Shown in pieces: positions 53,030 through 61,958 of a stretch of 64,000 nucleotides of DNA. The translations under genes were made by a program, and so were the position numbers. The DNA lies in the NCBI RefSeq assembly GCF_006442315.1, contig NZ_VFVY01000006.1:186001-250000 (forward strand), read 5' to 3'. Position 1 is the first letter of the stretch. Each line of letters opens with the position of its first letter. The notes below the pieces were generated by a model. The model was not told the DNA's origin and searched no databases. It saw only the letters and a list, made by a program, of their open reading frames with translations. Source of the stretch: Mesorhizobium sp. B2-3-4 (GTDB lineage Bacteria > Pseudomonadota > Alphaproteobacteria > Rhizobiales > Rhizobiaceae).

Positions 53030-54822
53030 GAAGAGACCTTGCCTTCCTCGTTCCGGCGCCTGCCGAAACCAAGCAAGGTCGAGCGCTCGCGCTCCTCGGC
53101 CTGTTTGCGCGAGCGCACCCGCATCAGATCCTTCCAACCGACATAGCCGACCAGCTGCTGGTCTTCGCGCGTGACGACAGGCAGATGCGACACATTCGCC
53201 GTCAACAGCTTGTCGGAGAGGCCTTCCAGATATTCGTCGGGATAGGCCAGCGTCACCTTGCTACCGGCCAGCAACTCGCCGAGCGTCGTCGTCCGGTGCT
53301 TGCCGGCACGCCGCCAGCGCAGAATCGCCGGCGGATCGATGAGGCCCAGCACCTGCCTGTTGCCGTCGATCACGGGAAAACTCGGATGCCGGGTTTCCGG
53401 GGCGGTCAGGAAGGCGGCCGCGCCATGCAGCGTCATTGACGCCGGCACGCTCTCGACCTGCGACGTCATCACCTCGCGCACCCTGGTCAGCGCGAAGGGA
53501 TCGACGCGATATTCGCGCACCAGATGGTGCCCTCGCCTGGCGATCTTCTCGGTCAGGATCGAACGTTTCATCAACAGCACGGTCACAGCATGCGCCGCCG
53601 CGCAGGCCGTGATCAATGGCACCAGCACATGCGTGTTCCCGGTCAGCTCGACCGCGAAGAAGGTGGCCGTCAGCGGCGCGCGCATCGTGCCGCCCATGGT
53701 GGCGGCCATCGCCAGCAGCGCCCAGAAGCCCGGGTCGGCCGCCGGCAGGATGCCGGCAAGCACCGCGCCCATCGCGCCCCCCATGATCAGAAGCGGCGCC
53801 AGCACACCGCCGGAAGTTCCCGAGCCGAGCGCCACCGACCAGATGATGGACTTGACCACCAGAAGCAGCAGCGCTGCGGTGGCGATCGTGCGGCCATCCA
53901 GCATGTCGGCGATGTTGTCGTAGCCGACACCGAGCGCCCGTGGATCGATCAGGCCGCCGATGCCGACCACCAGGCCGCCGAGCATGGGCCACCACATCCA
54001 GTGGATCGGCAGCTTCTGGAAGCCGTCCTCGCAGGCATAGACCATCTGCGTCAGCAGTCCCGACAGCAGGCCGGCGCAGATGCCGACCAGCACCCAGCCG
54101 CCAAGGCCGAGGAAGGTGATCGTCATGCTGCCCTGGAAGGGAAAGATCGGCCCCGGCATGTGCAGCACCGTGCGCTCCACCTCCGCCACGATGGCCGCCA
54201 CCGCCACGGGAATGAAACTGCGCGGCGTCCATTCGAACAAAAGCAGTTCCACCGCCAGCATGATGGCGGCGATCGGCGTCCCGAACACCGTGGTCATGCC
54301 GGCCGCCGCACCCGCCACCAGCAGCGTCTTGCGTTCATTGTCGCTGACCGGCAGCATCTGCGCGATCAGTGAGCCGATCGCCCCACCGGTCATGATGATC
54401 GGGCCTTCGGCGCCGAACGGCCCACCGGAGCCGATCGAGATCGCCGACGACAGCGGCTTCAGGATCGCCACCTTGGCATCGAGCCTGGAACGTCCGAGCA
54501 GGATCGCCTCAATGGCTTCCGGAATGCCATGGCCGCGGATCTTCTCGCTGCCATATCTGGCCATCAGGCCGATGATCAGCGCGCCGATGACAGGAACGAG
54601 GACGGCGGCATAACCAAGCGGCGTGTTTTCCAGCTTCAGCTCCGCGAGCGAGAACTGGCCGAAATAGGCGATGTTGGTGGCGAGCCGGATCAGCTTCAGA
54701 AGCACAATGCCGGCAAACAGCCCGGCGGTGGCCACCACCACCGCTATCGCGGCGACCAGCAGCACCCTGGCATCGGTGGTGAAATCCCTGAGATGACCGG
54801 GATTGGTTTGGTGGGTATTCAT
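53026..54822 (-). CDS. CBS-containing ClC-family chloride channel/antiporter
   Basis: A 598-residue ClC protein. The membrane part (residues about 20-430) has the selectivity loops GHGIPE at 98-103, GSGGPFGAEGPI at 131-142 with the gating Glu139, and VFGTPIAAIM. Two CBS domains follow (about 450-575), which in relatives bind nucleotides. The usual Ser of GSGIP is His99 here and the Arg/Lys of GREGP is Ala138, so anion selectivity may differ. ATG 54822 follows GGAGG. A MarR gene is divergent with a palindrome between. Confidence 0.9.
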   Translation of the reverse strand: MNTHQTNPGHLRDFTTDARVLLVAAIAVVVATAGLFAGIVLLKLIRLATNIAYFGQFSLAELKLENTPLGYAAVLVPVIGALIIGLMARYGSEKIRGHGIPEAIEAILLGRSRLDAKVAILKPLSSAISIGSGGPFGAEGPIIMTGGAIGSLIAQMLPVSDNERKTLLVAGAAAGMTTVFGTPIAAIMLAVELLLFEWTPRSFIPVAVAAIVAEVERTVLHMPGPIFPFQGSMTITFLGLGGWVLVGICAGLLSGLLTQMVYACEDGFQKLPIHWMWWPMLGGLVVGIGGLIDPRALGVGYDNIADMLDGRTIATAALLLLVVKSIIWSVALGSGTSGGVLAPLLIMGGAMGAVLAGILPAADPGFWALLAMAATMGGTMRAPLTATFFAVELTGNTHVLVPLITACAAAHAVTVLLMKRSILTEKIARRGHHLVREYRVDPFALTRVREVMTSQVESVPASMTLHGAAAFLTAPETRHPSFPVIDGNRQVLGLIDPPAILRWRRAGKHRTTTLGELLAGSKVTLAYPDEYLEGLSDKLLTANVSHLPVVTREDQQLVGYVGWKDLMRVRSRKQAEERERSTLLGFGRRRNEEGKVSS

Positions 54823-54902
54823 GTGGCTTTGCCTCCTGGCGGCGGCCGTGTCTGGTTTTTGCGGCACGGTCGATGTGGCCAGCCGGTTGTCGGTCGGCTA
54901 TG

Positions 54903-54917
54903 TATCGTAATACGATA
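54903..54917. promoter_or_regulatory. Perfect 7+1+7 palindrome between clc and marR
   Basis: TATCGTA-A-TACGATA lies 81 bases upstream of the ClC start and 70 bases before the MarR start. MarR dimers bind such sites; autorepression plus control of the transporter is the likely role. It is AT-rich and resembles -10 sequence, so it could overlap a promoter. Confidence 0.65.
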
Positions 54918-54986
54918 TATCTATTCAAGCGGGTTCTGCTCGAAATTTCGTTTGAGCTTCCTCCGAAAAACGAAGACATCTCCGAT

Positions 54987-55418
54987 ATGACGCAGCCGCC
55001 CAAGACATCACGTCCCGCTATCCGCCAATCCGACTACCAGCGGCTGTCCGAGTTCCGCTACCTGATCCGACGGTTCCTCGAATTCAGCCAGGTTCAGGCC
55101 GAGGACGCCGGCCTGACCCCGCGCCAGCACCAGGCGCTGCTCGCCATCAAGGGATATCCCGGTGGCGGGCCGGTGACGGTCGGTGACCTGGCGGAGCGCC
55201 TGCGCATCCGCCACCACAGCGCCGTCGAACTGGTCAACCGTCTCGGCGATGCGGGTCTGGTCACGCGCGATCAGGACAAGGACGATCATCGCCGCGTGTT
55301 CTTGCGGCTGACCGAGCGCGCCGATGATTGCCTGGCCGAGCTGTCGGCGGCGCATCTCGACGAGCTCTCGCGCATAGAGCCGATGCTGCGGCGCCTGCTC
55401 GACCGGAGCCAAGACTGA
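54987..55418 (+). CDS. MarR-family transcriptional regulator
   Basis: A 143-residue winged-helix regulator. SEFRYLIRRFLEFSQVQAEDAGLTPRQHQALLAIKGYPGGGPVTVGDLAERLRIRHHSAVELVNRLGDAGLVTRDQDKDDHRRVFLRLTERA contains the complete MarR fold with DxDxR in the wing. ATG 54987 starts the conserved part; the upstream frame runs through the palindrome. Its divergent neighbour is a ClC anion transporter, probably its target. The effector is unknown. Confidence 0.9.
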   Translation: MTQPPKTSRPAIRQSDYQRLSEFRYLIRRFLEFSQVQAEDAGLTPRQHQALLAIKGYPGGGPVTVGDLAERLRIRHHSAVELVNRLGDAGLVTRDQDKDDHRRVFLRLTERADDCLAELSAAHLDELSRIEPMLRRLLDRSQD

Positions 55419-55525
55419 CGCTCAAGGATTCGTGCGGGCCGATACCGAAAATATTCTTCCGGACTGCGAATCCTTTGGCCCGGCCGCTGCGTCTTGGACG
55501 CGAGACATCAGAAGGAGCGGTTGCG

Positions 55526-55840
55526 GTGAAACACCATTTGATACGCTACAGGACGAAGCCTGACCGGACGGATGAGAACGTGCGCCTGGTCAAGGCGGTG
55601 TTCGAGGAACTGCGCGGCAAATCGCCGGAAGGTGTCCGCTACATGACCTGGCGCTCCGGTGACGGCACTTTCGTCCATCTCGTCGAGATCGAAAGCGACG
55701 AGCATGCCGAAATCATTCCTGGGCTTGCCGCCTTCGAGGCCTTTCAAAATGGCATCAGGGACCGCTGCATCGAACCTCCGCATCGTGACGTGATGACCGT
55801 GGTGGGCCATTATCGGATGCTGGACGAGCAGCCTGATTAG
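55526..55840 (+). CDS. Small dimeric alpha+beta barrel-like protein (YgiN/ABM-type), hypothetical
   Basis: A 104-residue protein with the pattern of ferredoxin-like dimers: KHHLIRYRTKPDRTDENVRLVKAVFEELRG, MTWRSGDGTFVHLVEIES, ending PPHRDVMTVVGHYRML. GTG 55526 follows GAAGGAG by eight bases. It lies 25 bases before an ECF sigma factor with a SnoaL tail in the same direction, so the pair is probably cotranscribed. It resembles antibiotic-biosynthesis-monooxygenase-like proteins; activity is unproven. Confidence 0.68.
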   Translation: MKHHLIRYRTKPDRTDENVRLVKAVFEELRGKSPEGVRYMTWRSGDGTFVHLVEIESDEHAEIIPGLAAFEAFQNGIRDRCIEPPHRDVMTVVGHYRMLDEQPD

Positions 55841-55865
55841 ACTCAAGTTCAAGAACGGCCGGTGC

Positions 55866-56747
55866 ATGAACAGTCCAGGCGGGCTCCGCGAACCTTTCAA
55901 CCATTTGTTCGGCGAATTGCGCCCCAAACTGCACCGCTACTGCGCCCGCATGACAGGCTCGGTCGTCGATGGCGAGGATGTCCTGCAGGAGGCCCTCGCC
56001 AAGGCGGTGGAGGCGCTGCCCGGCGCCGGTCCGATCGCCAACCCGGAAGGCTGGCTGTTTCGCATCGCCCACAATGCCGCGCTCGATTTCCTGCGCCGCC
56101 GCGCCCGAGAAAAGGCCTTTTCCGACGACGAGACGGACATGATCGCCGACCCGGCAAATCCAATAGCCGACCGTCAGGCCGCCGCAGCCGGGTTGCACGC
56201 GTTCATGCGTCTGCCCGTCGCGCAGCGCAGCAGCGTCATCATGATGGATGTTCTGGGCTATTCGCTGCAGGAGATCGGCACCATGCTCGACACCAGCATC
56301 GCGGCGGTCAAGGCGGCGCTGCATCGCGGCCGTGGCCGGCTGCGCCAGATCGCCTCGGAACAGGACGATCGTCCTGTTCCGATTCTGAGCGCCGCCGAAC
56401 GTCTGCTGCTCGAGGCCTATATCGATCGCTTCAACGCCCACGATTTCGACGCGGTGCGCGATATGCTGGCCGATGAGGTGCGGCTGGAACTGGTGGCCAG
56501 AACGCGGCTCAACGGCCGCAAGGAAGTCGGCACCTATTTCGGCAATTATTCCCGGGTTCAGGACTGGCGTTTCGTTGCTGGTTTTGTCGAAGACAGACCG
56601 GCAGTGCTTGTCCGCACCGGCGATGATCCGGCCGCGCCGCCCACCTATTTCATCCTGCTAACCTGGCGGGACGGCAGAGTTGCCGCCATCCGCGATTTTC
56701 GCCACGCCCGCTATGCCGCCGACGGCGCCGAACTGTTCGTTCCCTGA
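55866..56747 (+). CDS. ECF sigma factor with C-terminal SnoaL-like domain (ECF41-like)
   Basis: A 293-residue sigma factor. Region 2 (about residues 15-82, LHRYCARMTGSVVDGEDVLQEALAKAV ... WLFRIAHNAALDFLRRR) and region 4 (about 108-160, LPVAQRSSVIMMDVLGYSLQEIGTMLDTSIAAVKAALHRGRGRL) are followed by a SnoaL/NTF2-like domain (about 168-288). In ECF41-type factors this tail replaces an anti-sigma factor and modulates activity. No anti-sigma gene is adjacent. The preceding small monooxygenase-like gene is a likely member of the unit, as ECF41 factors control adjacent oxidoreductase-like genes. Confidence 0.87.
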   Translation: MNSPGGLREPFNHLFGELRPKLHRYCARMTGSVVDGEDVLQEALAKAVEALPGAGPIANPEGWLFRIAHNAALDFLRRRAREKAFSDDETDMIADPANPIADRQAAAAGLHAFMRLPVAQRSSVIMMDVLGYSLQEIGTMLDTSIAAVKAALHRGRGRLRQIASEQDDRPVPILSAAERLLLEAYIDRFNAHDFDAVRDMLADEVRLELVARTRLNGRKEVGTYFGNYSRVQDWRFVAGFVEDRPAVLVRTGDDPAAPPTYFILLTWRDGRVAAIRDFRHARYAADGAELFVP

Positions 56748-56778
56748 AGCGGGATCTCGGCCAGTGACCGCAAGTTCC

Positions 56779-56834
56779 CTACTCCCTACTCCCTACTCCC
56801 TACTCCCTACTCCCTACTCCCTACTCCCTACTCC
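56779..56834. repeat. Heptad tandem array (CTACTCC)8
   Basis: Eight perfect copies in the 91-base convergent gap between the sigma factor and the AsmA gene, ending just before the AsmA stop codon (complement CTA). Related in sequence to the arrays at 40063 and 40213. Confidence 0.97.
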
Positions 56835-56838
56835 CTAC

Positions 56839-59800
56839 CTACTGAAGAGACTTCAACAGGTTGTCGACCGTGAACGGATTGGCCTTCGGCTTGGCCGGAG
56901 GCGGATTGTCGTTGGCGGGCGCCGGCTCGGTCCTGGGCGCCTGTTGCGCCGCCTTGCGTTCGGCTTCGAGCCTGGCCTTTTCCTGTGAAGCGATGCGCAT
57001 CGCCTCCTCCGCTTTCTGGCGCTCCTGCTCGGCCTGCGCCTTGGCCGCCTCGTCCGCCGCCTGTTGTTCCGCCGCGGCCTCGGCATCGGCCTTGGCTTTC
57101 GCGTCGGCGTCCGCCTTGGCTTTCGCTTCCGCATCGGCCTTCGCCTTCGCGTCCGCCTCAGCCTGGGCCTGCGCTTCCGCTTTCGCCTTGGCGTCGGCCT
57201 CTGCTTTCAGCCGCGCCGCTTCCTGCTGTTGGCGCAATTCTTCGGCGGCCTTGTCGCGGGCGTCCTGTAGTGCCGCGTAATAACGCACCTCGCGCCGCAG
57301 CCGCTGTTTCTCGAGCAGCGCGGCCTGCATCGCCTCGACGCGTTGCTGTTCTTTTTCCAATGCGCGCTGGGTCAGGAACTGCGCCAGCGGCTCACTGTCG
57401 AACTGCCGTTTCACGGCACCGAACGGCCCCTCGGCGGTAAAGTTCACGACCGGCTCGGAGCCGACCAGCGCCTCGTCGCCGGGCCGATAGGTGACCGCGC
57501 CCTTGGCCGAAACCGTGCTGGTGTTGAGGTCCGCCGTAATGTCGGCAGACAACGTCGCCGCCGGATTTTCGAGGCTGATCGGCGGCGCTCTGAGCGTCCC
57601 GCCTGCAACCGTGAAGGCGACATCGGCATTTCCTGCGGCGAAGCTGCCGTCCGCGGCGATCGCAGGCGCGAAGCCGGCGGTCTTGGCGGCGTCGATGTCG
57701 CGGCCGATCGCGTCCGCCTTGGCCAGGAAGGCGCTGAACGCGTCAGGGTTGACGCCGGCGACCTGCAGGCCCCTCAGCGCCGCCGTACCGGACCCCGACA
57801 GTGCCGCGACCATGGCATCGACCGACTTGCCGCTGGTCGACAGCGTCGTCGAGAAATCGCTGGCTCCGCTGATGCCGGCATCCGGCAACACATTGGCCAG
57901 ATCGGCCCCCGCCAGTTTCATCTGCCCGGTGAAGAGCCCCGTGCCTTCATTGTTCTTCAGCTCGAACAGGCCGGAGAGCGCACCGCCAAGGAACTTGGCC
58001 TTGAGATCGGCGACCCGAATCCCTTCCTGGTCGAGCTTGAGCGAAAAGGCCGCGTCATAGGCCGTGGCGAACGGGCCGGCGGCCAGCGATGCTGTGGTCA
58101 GGTCGAGATCGGCGGTGAACGGCAGGCTGGACTTCTGGCTGAACGGGGCCGAGGGCCACGCACCGGCCCCATTACTCTTGCCGGTATTGTCGCTCTTGTC
58201 GGCCCCGTTGTTGTCGACGAGGAAGGCGGAATCGCCAAACAGCGCCACCGCCATCGGATCGAGGTCGAGTTCGTCGAGCGCCAGCGCGCCTGCCAGATGC
58301 GGCACGCCGGCCTTGCCGTCGACCCCTTGCTTCACATCGAGGTTGATGTCGCCGGACACCGCAGCTTCGTTGATGGCGCCGTTGAGCCCGGAGAGCACCA
58401 GCAGGCCGTTGCCGTAATCGGCCTGCGCGGCCATCGATGTCGACATGCCCGCGCCCATGCCGGGCAGGCCGATGCCCGTCGTCATCAGCCATGGCTCGAT
58501 GTCGGTGGCGTCGAGATTGACCTTGCCCTTGGCGATCGGACCTTGCGGTGTGTCGGCGACAGTCCCCTCGAAGCCGGCCTTGAAGTCGTTGCCGGCAAGG
58601 CTGAAGCTCGTCACCAGACCACCGGCAATCGTGCCCTTGGCCTGGATATCGGTGCTTGCTTCGCCAAGCATGCCGAGCGGCAGCGCCGGCAGGCCGTAAA
58701 GCGCCAGAAGCGCGGTGGCGTCGGGATTCTTGGCGTTGAAGGTCAGCGTCAGCGGCGCCTCCGGCAATCTGTCAGCCATGCCCTTCCCCGACAGCGAGGC
58801 TGAAAAGGCCGATCCGCCGGCCTTGCCTTGTCCGCTGACCGCGAGCCCCGTCGTGCCGTCGCCATTGTCGGCGGCACTCGCCACGAGGTCGACGCGGGCA
58901 TCCTGGAACAGGTCCGGATAGGCCTGGGCGCGGCTTGCCAGCCCCTTCAGCACAGCATTGTCCGGATAATGCTGCGCGGCGACATCGATCAGCGGTTTCA
59001 GGTCGACGGCGACCACCGAGGCGTCGAGCTTGCCGGTCGGGCTCGCCGGGAAATCCTTGATCCGGCCGGTGGCGCTGATCGAGGCGCCGGCCAGCCCGCC
59101 GACCGACAACCGGTCGATTTCGAGCAGTCCGTCGCGCAGTCTGAGCGCGGTATCGACCGTGTCGGCGGTCAGGCCGCCGGCACTGACCGGCCCGGCTTTG
59201 ATCTGGAAATCGAGGTCGCGGTCGGCGAAACGGTTGGCGCCCTTGTCGCTGACGAAAATCGAGGCGAAGGCGGCCAGCCCGTCGACATCGAGATCGCCGC
59301 CCTCCAGCCGCATCAGCACCGATGGTCTGGCGTCGTCGGGTTGGCTGGAATCAATGCGTCCGGAGAACTTGGCCTTGCCGAGGATCAATTCGAGATCGCT
59401 GAAGGACTGATGGTTTGCCGACAGATCAACCTTGGCCTTGAAGCCGGCGGCCGGCAGACGACGGATCGCCTCGTCGACATCCTTCGACAGCCACGCCGCA
59501 AACCCTGAAGGCTGCGACACCGCCAGCAGCAACGAGCCGGTGAAACCGAAATGGCTCTGCACGTTGAGCATCACCTTGCCGTCGGCTTCCAGCTTGGTGC
59601 GGCCAGGCAAGGTCGCGGCGAGCGATTTCACCAGCCAACCGTCATCGACCGGCTCGGCCGACAGATGGACGTCGCGCACCGTCGTGTCGCCGGCCACCAC
59701 CGCCGGCAGCTTGACCTCGACGGTTCCAGGAATCGTCGGCTTCGGCAAATCGAGCAGCGCCTGTTCGAGCCCGGCAATGCGTTGGTCCAGCGTCAGGCCC

Positions 59801-60810
59801 GCGCCGGCTTGAGCCCCCACCGCCTCGTCGAACTGCACCTGCGCGCCATTGGCCTCGATGGCGAAGCTCGGTTTCTGGCCGAGATCGACCGACGCCTTGC
59901 CGTCGGCTGTGTAGGGATTGTCGAGCGGACCGGTCTCGAAACGGAATTCGTCGATGCCGAGCTTCTGGTGGTCGAGCGAGAACTTGCCGTTGAGCCGGAA
60001 TCCCGGATCGGGCTTGCCGGTGCTGATCTTGACCGTTTCCCCATCGCTGCCGCGCAGTTCGGCGCTATTCTTGTCCGCGCCCGAGATCTTGAACTGGCCG
60101 CCATAGACAGCCGCGCCGTTGACGATGCCGGCATTGCCGTCGGTCTCGATGACCAGCGGATAGGCGTCGGGATCGGCCTTCAGCCGCAGCCGCATCTGTC
60201 CGGACGGCTCGGCCTTGCCGGTAGACGCCGCCACCGTCATGCGCAGCCCGTCCAGCCGCAACGTGCCATCCATTCGCCACGGGCCGGCCAGCGACTTGGC
60301 CGAGATCGTCGAGTTGATCTCGGAAAAGGTGTGGTTGCGGCCGCCGGCTTCATGGCGCAGTTCGATCTGCCCCTCCGTCACGGTCAGCTTCTCGATCGAG
60401 ATCTGGCCGGGGTCGAAGGGCGAGGACGGGCGCATCGCCCAGTCGACGGTCCCGTCTGGAGCGATGTCTATGGTCGCCTTCGGCCGCACCAGCCGCATGT
60501 CGAAGATCAGCACCTCGCCGCGCAGGAAGGGTGCCAGTTCGGCATCCATCGAAAACGTCTCGACGGTCATGGCCGGCTGGCCGTTGGGACCTCCCGCGAC
60601 GGCGACATTGGAGAAGGTCACCGAGGGAAACGGCAACAGCCTCGCCGTGGCATCGCCCTGCACGGTCACCTTGCGTCCGAGGATGGCGCTCGCCTCGCGC
60701 TCGAAATCGGCGCGGTAGCCGGTCCAGTCGACAAAATACGGCACCACCAGCGCCGCGCACAGCACCAGCACGAAAAGGCCACCGAAAATCACGAACAGGC
60801 GTGCGAGCAT
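56839..60810 (-). CDS. Very large AsmA-family envelope protein
   Basis: A 1323-residue protein. One N-terminal membrane helix (residues about 5-28) begins LARLFVIFGGLFVLVLCAALVVPYFVDWTGYRADFEREASAILGRKVTVQGDATARLLPFPSVTFSNV, the AsmA signature. A long beta-rich periplasmic body of repeated segments follows, with the AsmA_2-like region near residues 950-1150. The C-terminus (about 1180-1310) is an extended Ala/Lys/Asp/Glu coiled coil of KADADAKA-like repeats. AsmA/TamB-type proteins are bridge-like lipid-transport or outer-membrane assembly factors. The charged coiled tail is unusual in the family. Confidence 0.88.
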   Translation of the reverse strand: MLARLFVIFGGLFVLVLCAALVVPYFVDWTGYRADFEREASAILGRKVTVQGDATARLLPFPSVTFSNVAVAGGPNGQPAMTVETFSMDAELAPFLRGEVLIFDMRLVRPKATIDIAPDGTVDWAMRPSSPFDPGQISIEKLTVTEGQIELRHEAGGRNHTFSEINSTISAKSLAGPWRMDGTLRLDGLRMTVAASTGKAEPSGQMRLRLKADPDAYPLVIETDGNAGIVNGAAVYGGQFKISGADKNSAELRGSDGETVKISTGKPDPGFRLNGKFSLDHQKLGIDEFRFETGPLDNPYTADGKASVDLGQKPSFAIEANGAQVQFDEAVGAQAGAGLTLDQRIAGLEQALLDLPKPTIPGTVEVKLPAVVAGDTTVRDVHLSAEPVDDGWLVKSLAATLPGRTKLEADGKVMLNVQSHFGFTGSLLLAVSQPSGFAAWLSKDVDEAIRRLPAAGFKAKVDLSANHQSFSDLELILGKAKFSGRIDSSQPDDARPSVLMRLEGGDLDVDGLAAFASIFVSDKGANRFADRDLDFQIKAGPVSAGGLTADTVDTALRLRDGLLEIDRLSVGGLAGASISATGRIKDFPASPTGKLDASVVAVDLKPLIDVAAQHYPDNAVLKGLASRAQAYPDLFQDARVDLVASAADNGDGTTGLAVSGQGKAGGSAFSASLSGKGMADRLPEAPLTLTFNAKNPDATALLALYGLPALPLGMLGEASTDIQAKGTIAGGLVTSFSLAGNDFKAGFEGTVADTPQGPIAKGKVNLDATDIEPWLMTTGIGLPGMGAGMSTSMAAQADYGNGLLVLSGLNGAINEAAVSGDINLDVKQGVDGKAGVPHLAGALALDELDLDPMAVALFGDSAFLVDNNGADKSDNTGKSNGAGAWPSAPFSQKSSLPFTADLDLTTASLAAGPFATAYDAAFSLKLDQEGIRVADLKAKFLGGALSGLFELKNNEGTGLFTGQMKLAGADLANVLPDAGISGASDFSTTLSTSGKSVDAMVAALSGSGTAALRGLQVAGVNPDAFSAFLAKADAIGRDIDAAKTAGFAPAIAADGSFAAGNADVAFTVAGGTLRAPPISLENPAATLSADITADLNTSTVSAKGAVTYRPGDEALVGSEPVVNFTAEGPFGAVKRQFDSEPLAQFLTQRALEKEQQRVEAMQAALLEKQRLRREVRYYAALQDARDKAAEELRQQQEAARLKAEADAKAKAEAQAQAEADAKAKADAEAKAKADADAKAKADAEAAAEQQAADEAAKAQAEQERQKAEEAMRIASQEKARLEAERKAAQQAPRTEPAPANDNPPPAKPKANPFTVDNLLKSLQ

Positions 60811-60943
60811 CAGCTCCGAACAGGTTTATTGAAATTCTTCCGCACTCTACCCGCATCCGCGTGTCGATAAAGAGGCAATTCATCCAGTGTTGCGTCATCC
60901 CGGACGATCTGAAACAAATCCGGGACCAAGCGGAGATTTTCGG

Positions 60944-61930
60944 ATGTCGGGCAAGAACTGGGACCGGGTGCCGATCGATGCGCAGAGTGTCGATGCCCCG
61001 CTTTCGCAGTCGGCGATTTTCCTCGTCGTGACCGTCGCCGGCGACCAGCCGTCCCTGGCCAGGGTCTGTTCCGTGCTCGGCGAACTCGACGACCTGGTCA
61101 AGACCGTCGGCTTCCGCGATCTCGGTGGGCGCCTGTCGTGCATATCAGGCATCGGCCGCGATCTCTGGGACCGGCTCAGCCCCGGCCGGCGGCCGCTGGA
61201 GCTGAAATCGTTCGCGCCGATCAAGGGCGCGGTCCATTCGGCTCCTTCGACGCCGGGCGACCTGCTTTTCCACATCCGCGCGGAACGACCCGACATGTGC
61301 TTCGAGTTCGAGCGTATCCTGCTCGACAGGCTTGGTTCCGGTGTGACCGTCGTCGATGAAGTCACCGGTTTTCGCTATTTCGATGCCCGCGACTTGCTCG
61401 GCTTTGTCGATGGCACGGCGAACCCCACCGGCCTCGACTTGCCTGCTTCGGCGCGGGTCGATGACGAGGATGCCGATTTTGCCGGCGGCAGCTACGTCGT
61501 CGTCCAGAAATACCTGCACGACATGCAGGCCTGGGCGCGCATTCCGACATCAGAGCAGGAAGCGATTATCGGCCGCACCAAGATCGACAACATCGAAATC
61601 GACGATGACGACGCACTGCGCAAATCCCACAAGTCGCTGGCCACGATCGAGGACGCCGACGGCAACGAATACGACATATTGCGCGACAACATGCCGTTCG
61701 GCAGGCCTGGCCAGAACGAGTTCGGCACCTATTTCATCGGCTATTCCAGATATCTCTGGGTCATCGAAAAGATGCTGCAGCGCATGTATGTCGGCGATCC
61801 GCCGGGCGCCTACGACCGGCTGCTGGATTTCTCGACCCCGCACACCGGCACCACCTTCTTCGCGCCGACGCGGCCCTTGCTGCAAACCCTTGCCCAGGGC
61901 GTGCAGGAGCGGCTGCCCGCCGCGCGGTAA
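60944..61930 (+). CDS. DyP-type haem peroxidase
   Basis: A 328-residue dye-decolourising peroxidase. The signature GFVDGT lies at residues 153-158 with catalytic Asp156; His229 (RKSHKS) is the proximal haem ligand; the distal Arg is Arg247 in ILRDNMPFG; FGTYFIGYSRYL follows. No signal peptide is visible, so it is cytosolic or encapsulin-loaded, but no encapsulin gene is near and no obvious C-terminal targeting peptide was recognised. ATG 60944 starts the conserved part. It is divergent from the AsmA gene, 133 bases away. Confidence 0.92.
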   Translation: MSGKNWDRVPIDAQSVDAPLSQSAIFLVVTVAGDQPSLARVCSVLGELDDLVKTVGFRDLGGRLSCISGIGRDLWDRLSPGRRPLELKSFAPIKGAVHSAPSTPGDLLFHIRAERPDMCFEFERILLDRLGSGVTVVDEVTGFRYFDARDLLGFVDGTANPTGLDLPASARVDDEDADFAGGSYVVVQKYLHDMQAWARIPTSEQEAIIGRTKIDNIEIDDDDALRKSHKSLATIEDADGNEYDILRDNMPFGRPGQNEFGTYFIGYSRYLWVIEKMLQRMYVGDPPGAYDRLLDFSTPHTGTTFFAPTRPLLQTLAQGVQERLPAAR

Positions 61931-61958
61931 AACCGAGGGCGGTTGACAGCCCTGCCCT

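Noticed and set aside
60944..61930. DyP peroxidase as encapsulin cargo
   Set aside because: No encapsulin shell gene lies near and I cannot see a recognisable C-terminal targeting peptide.
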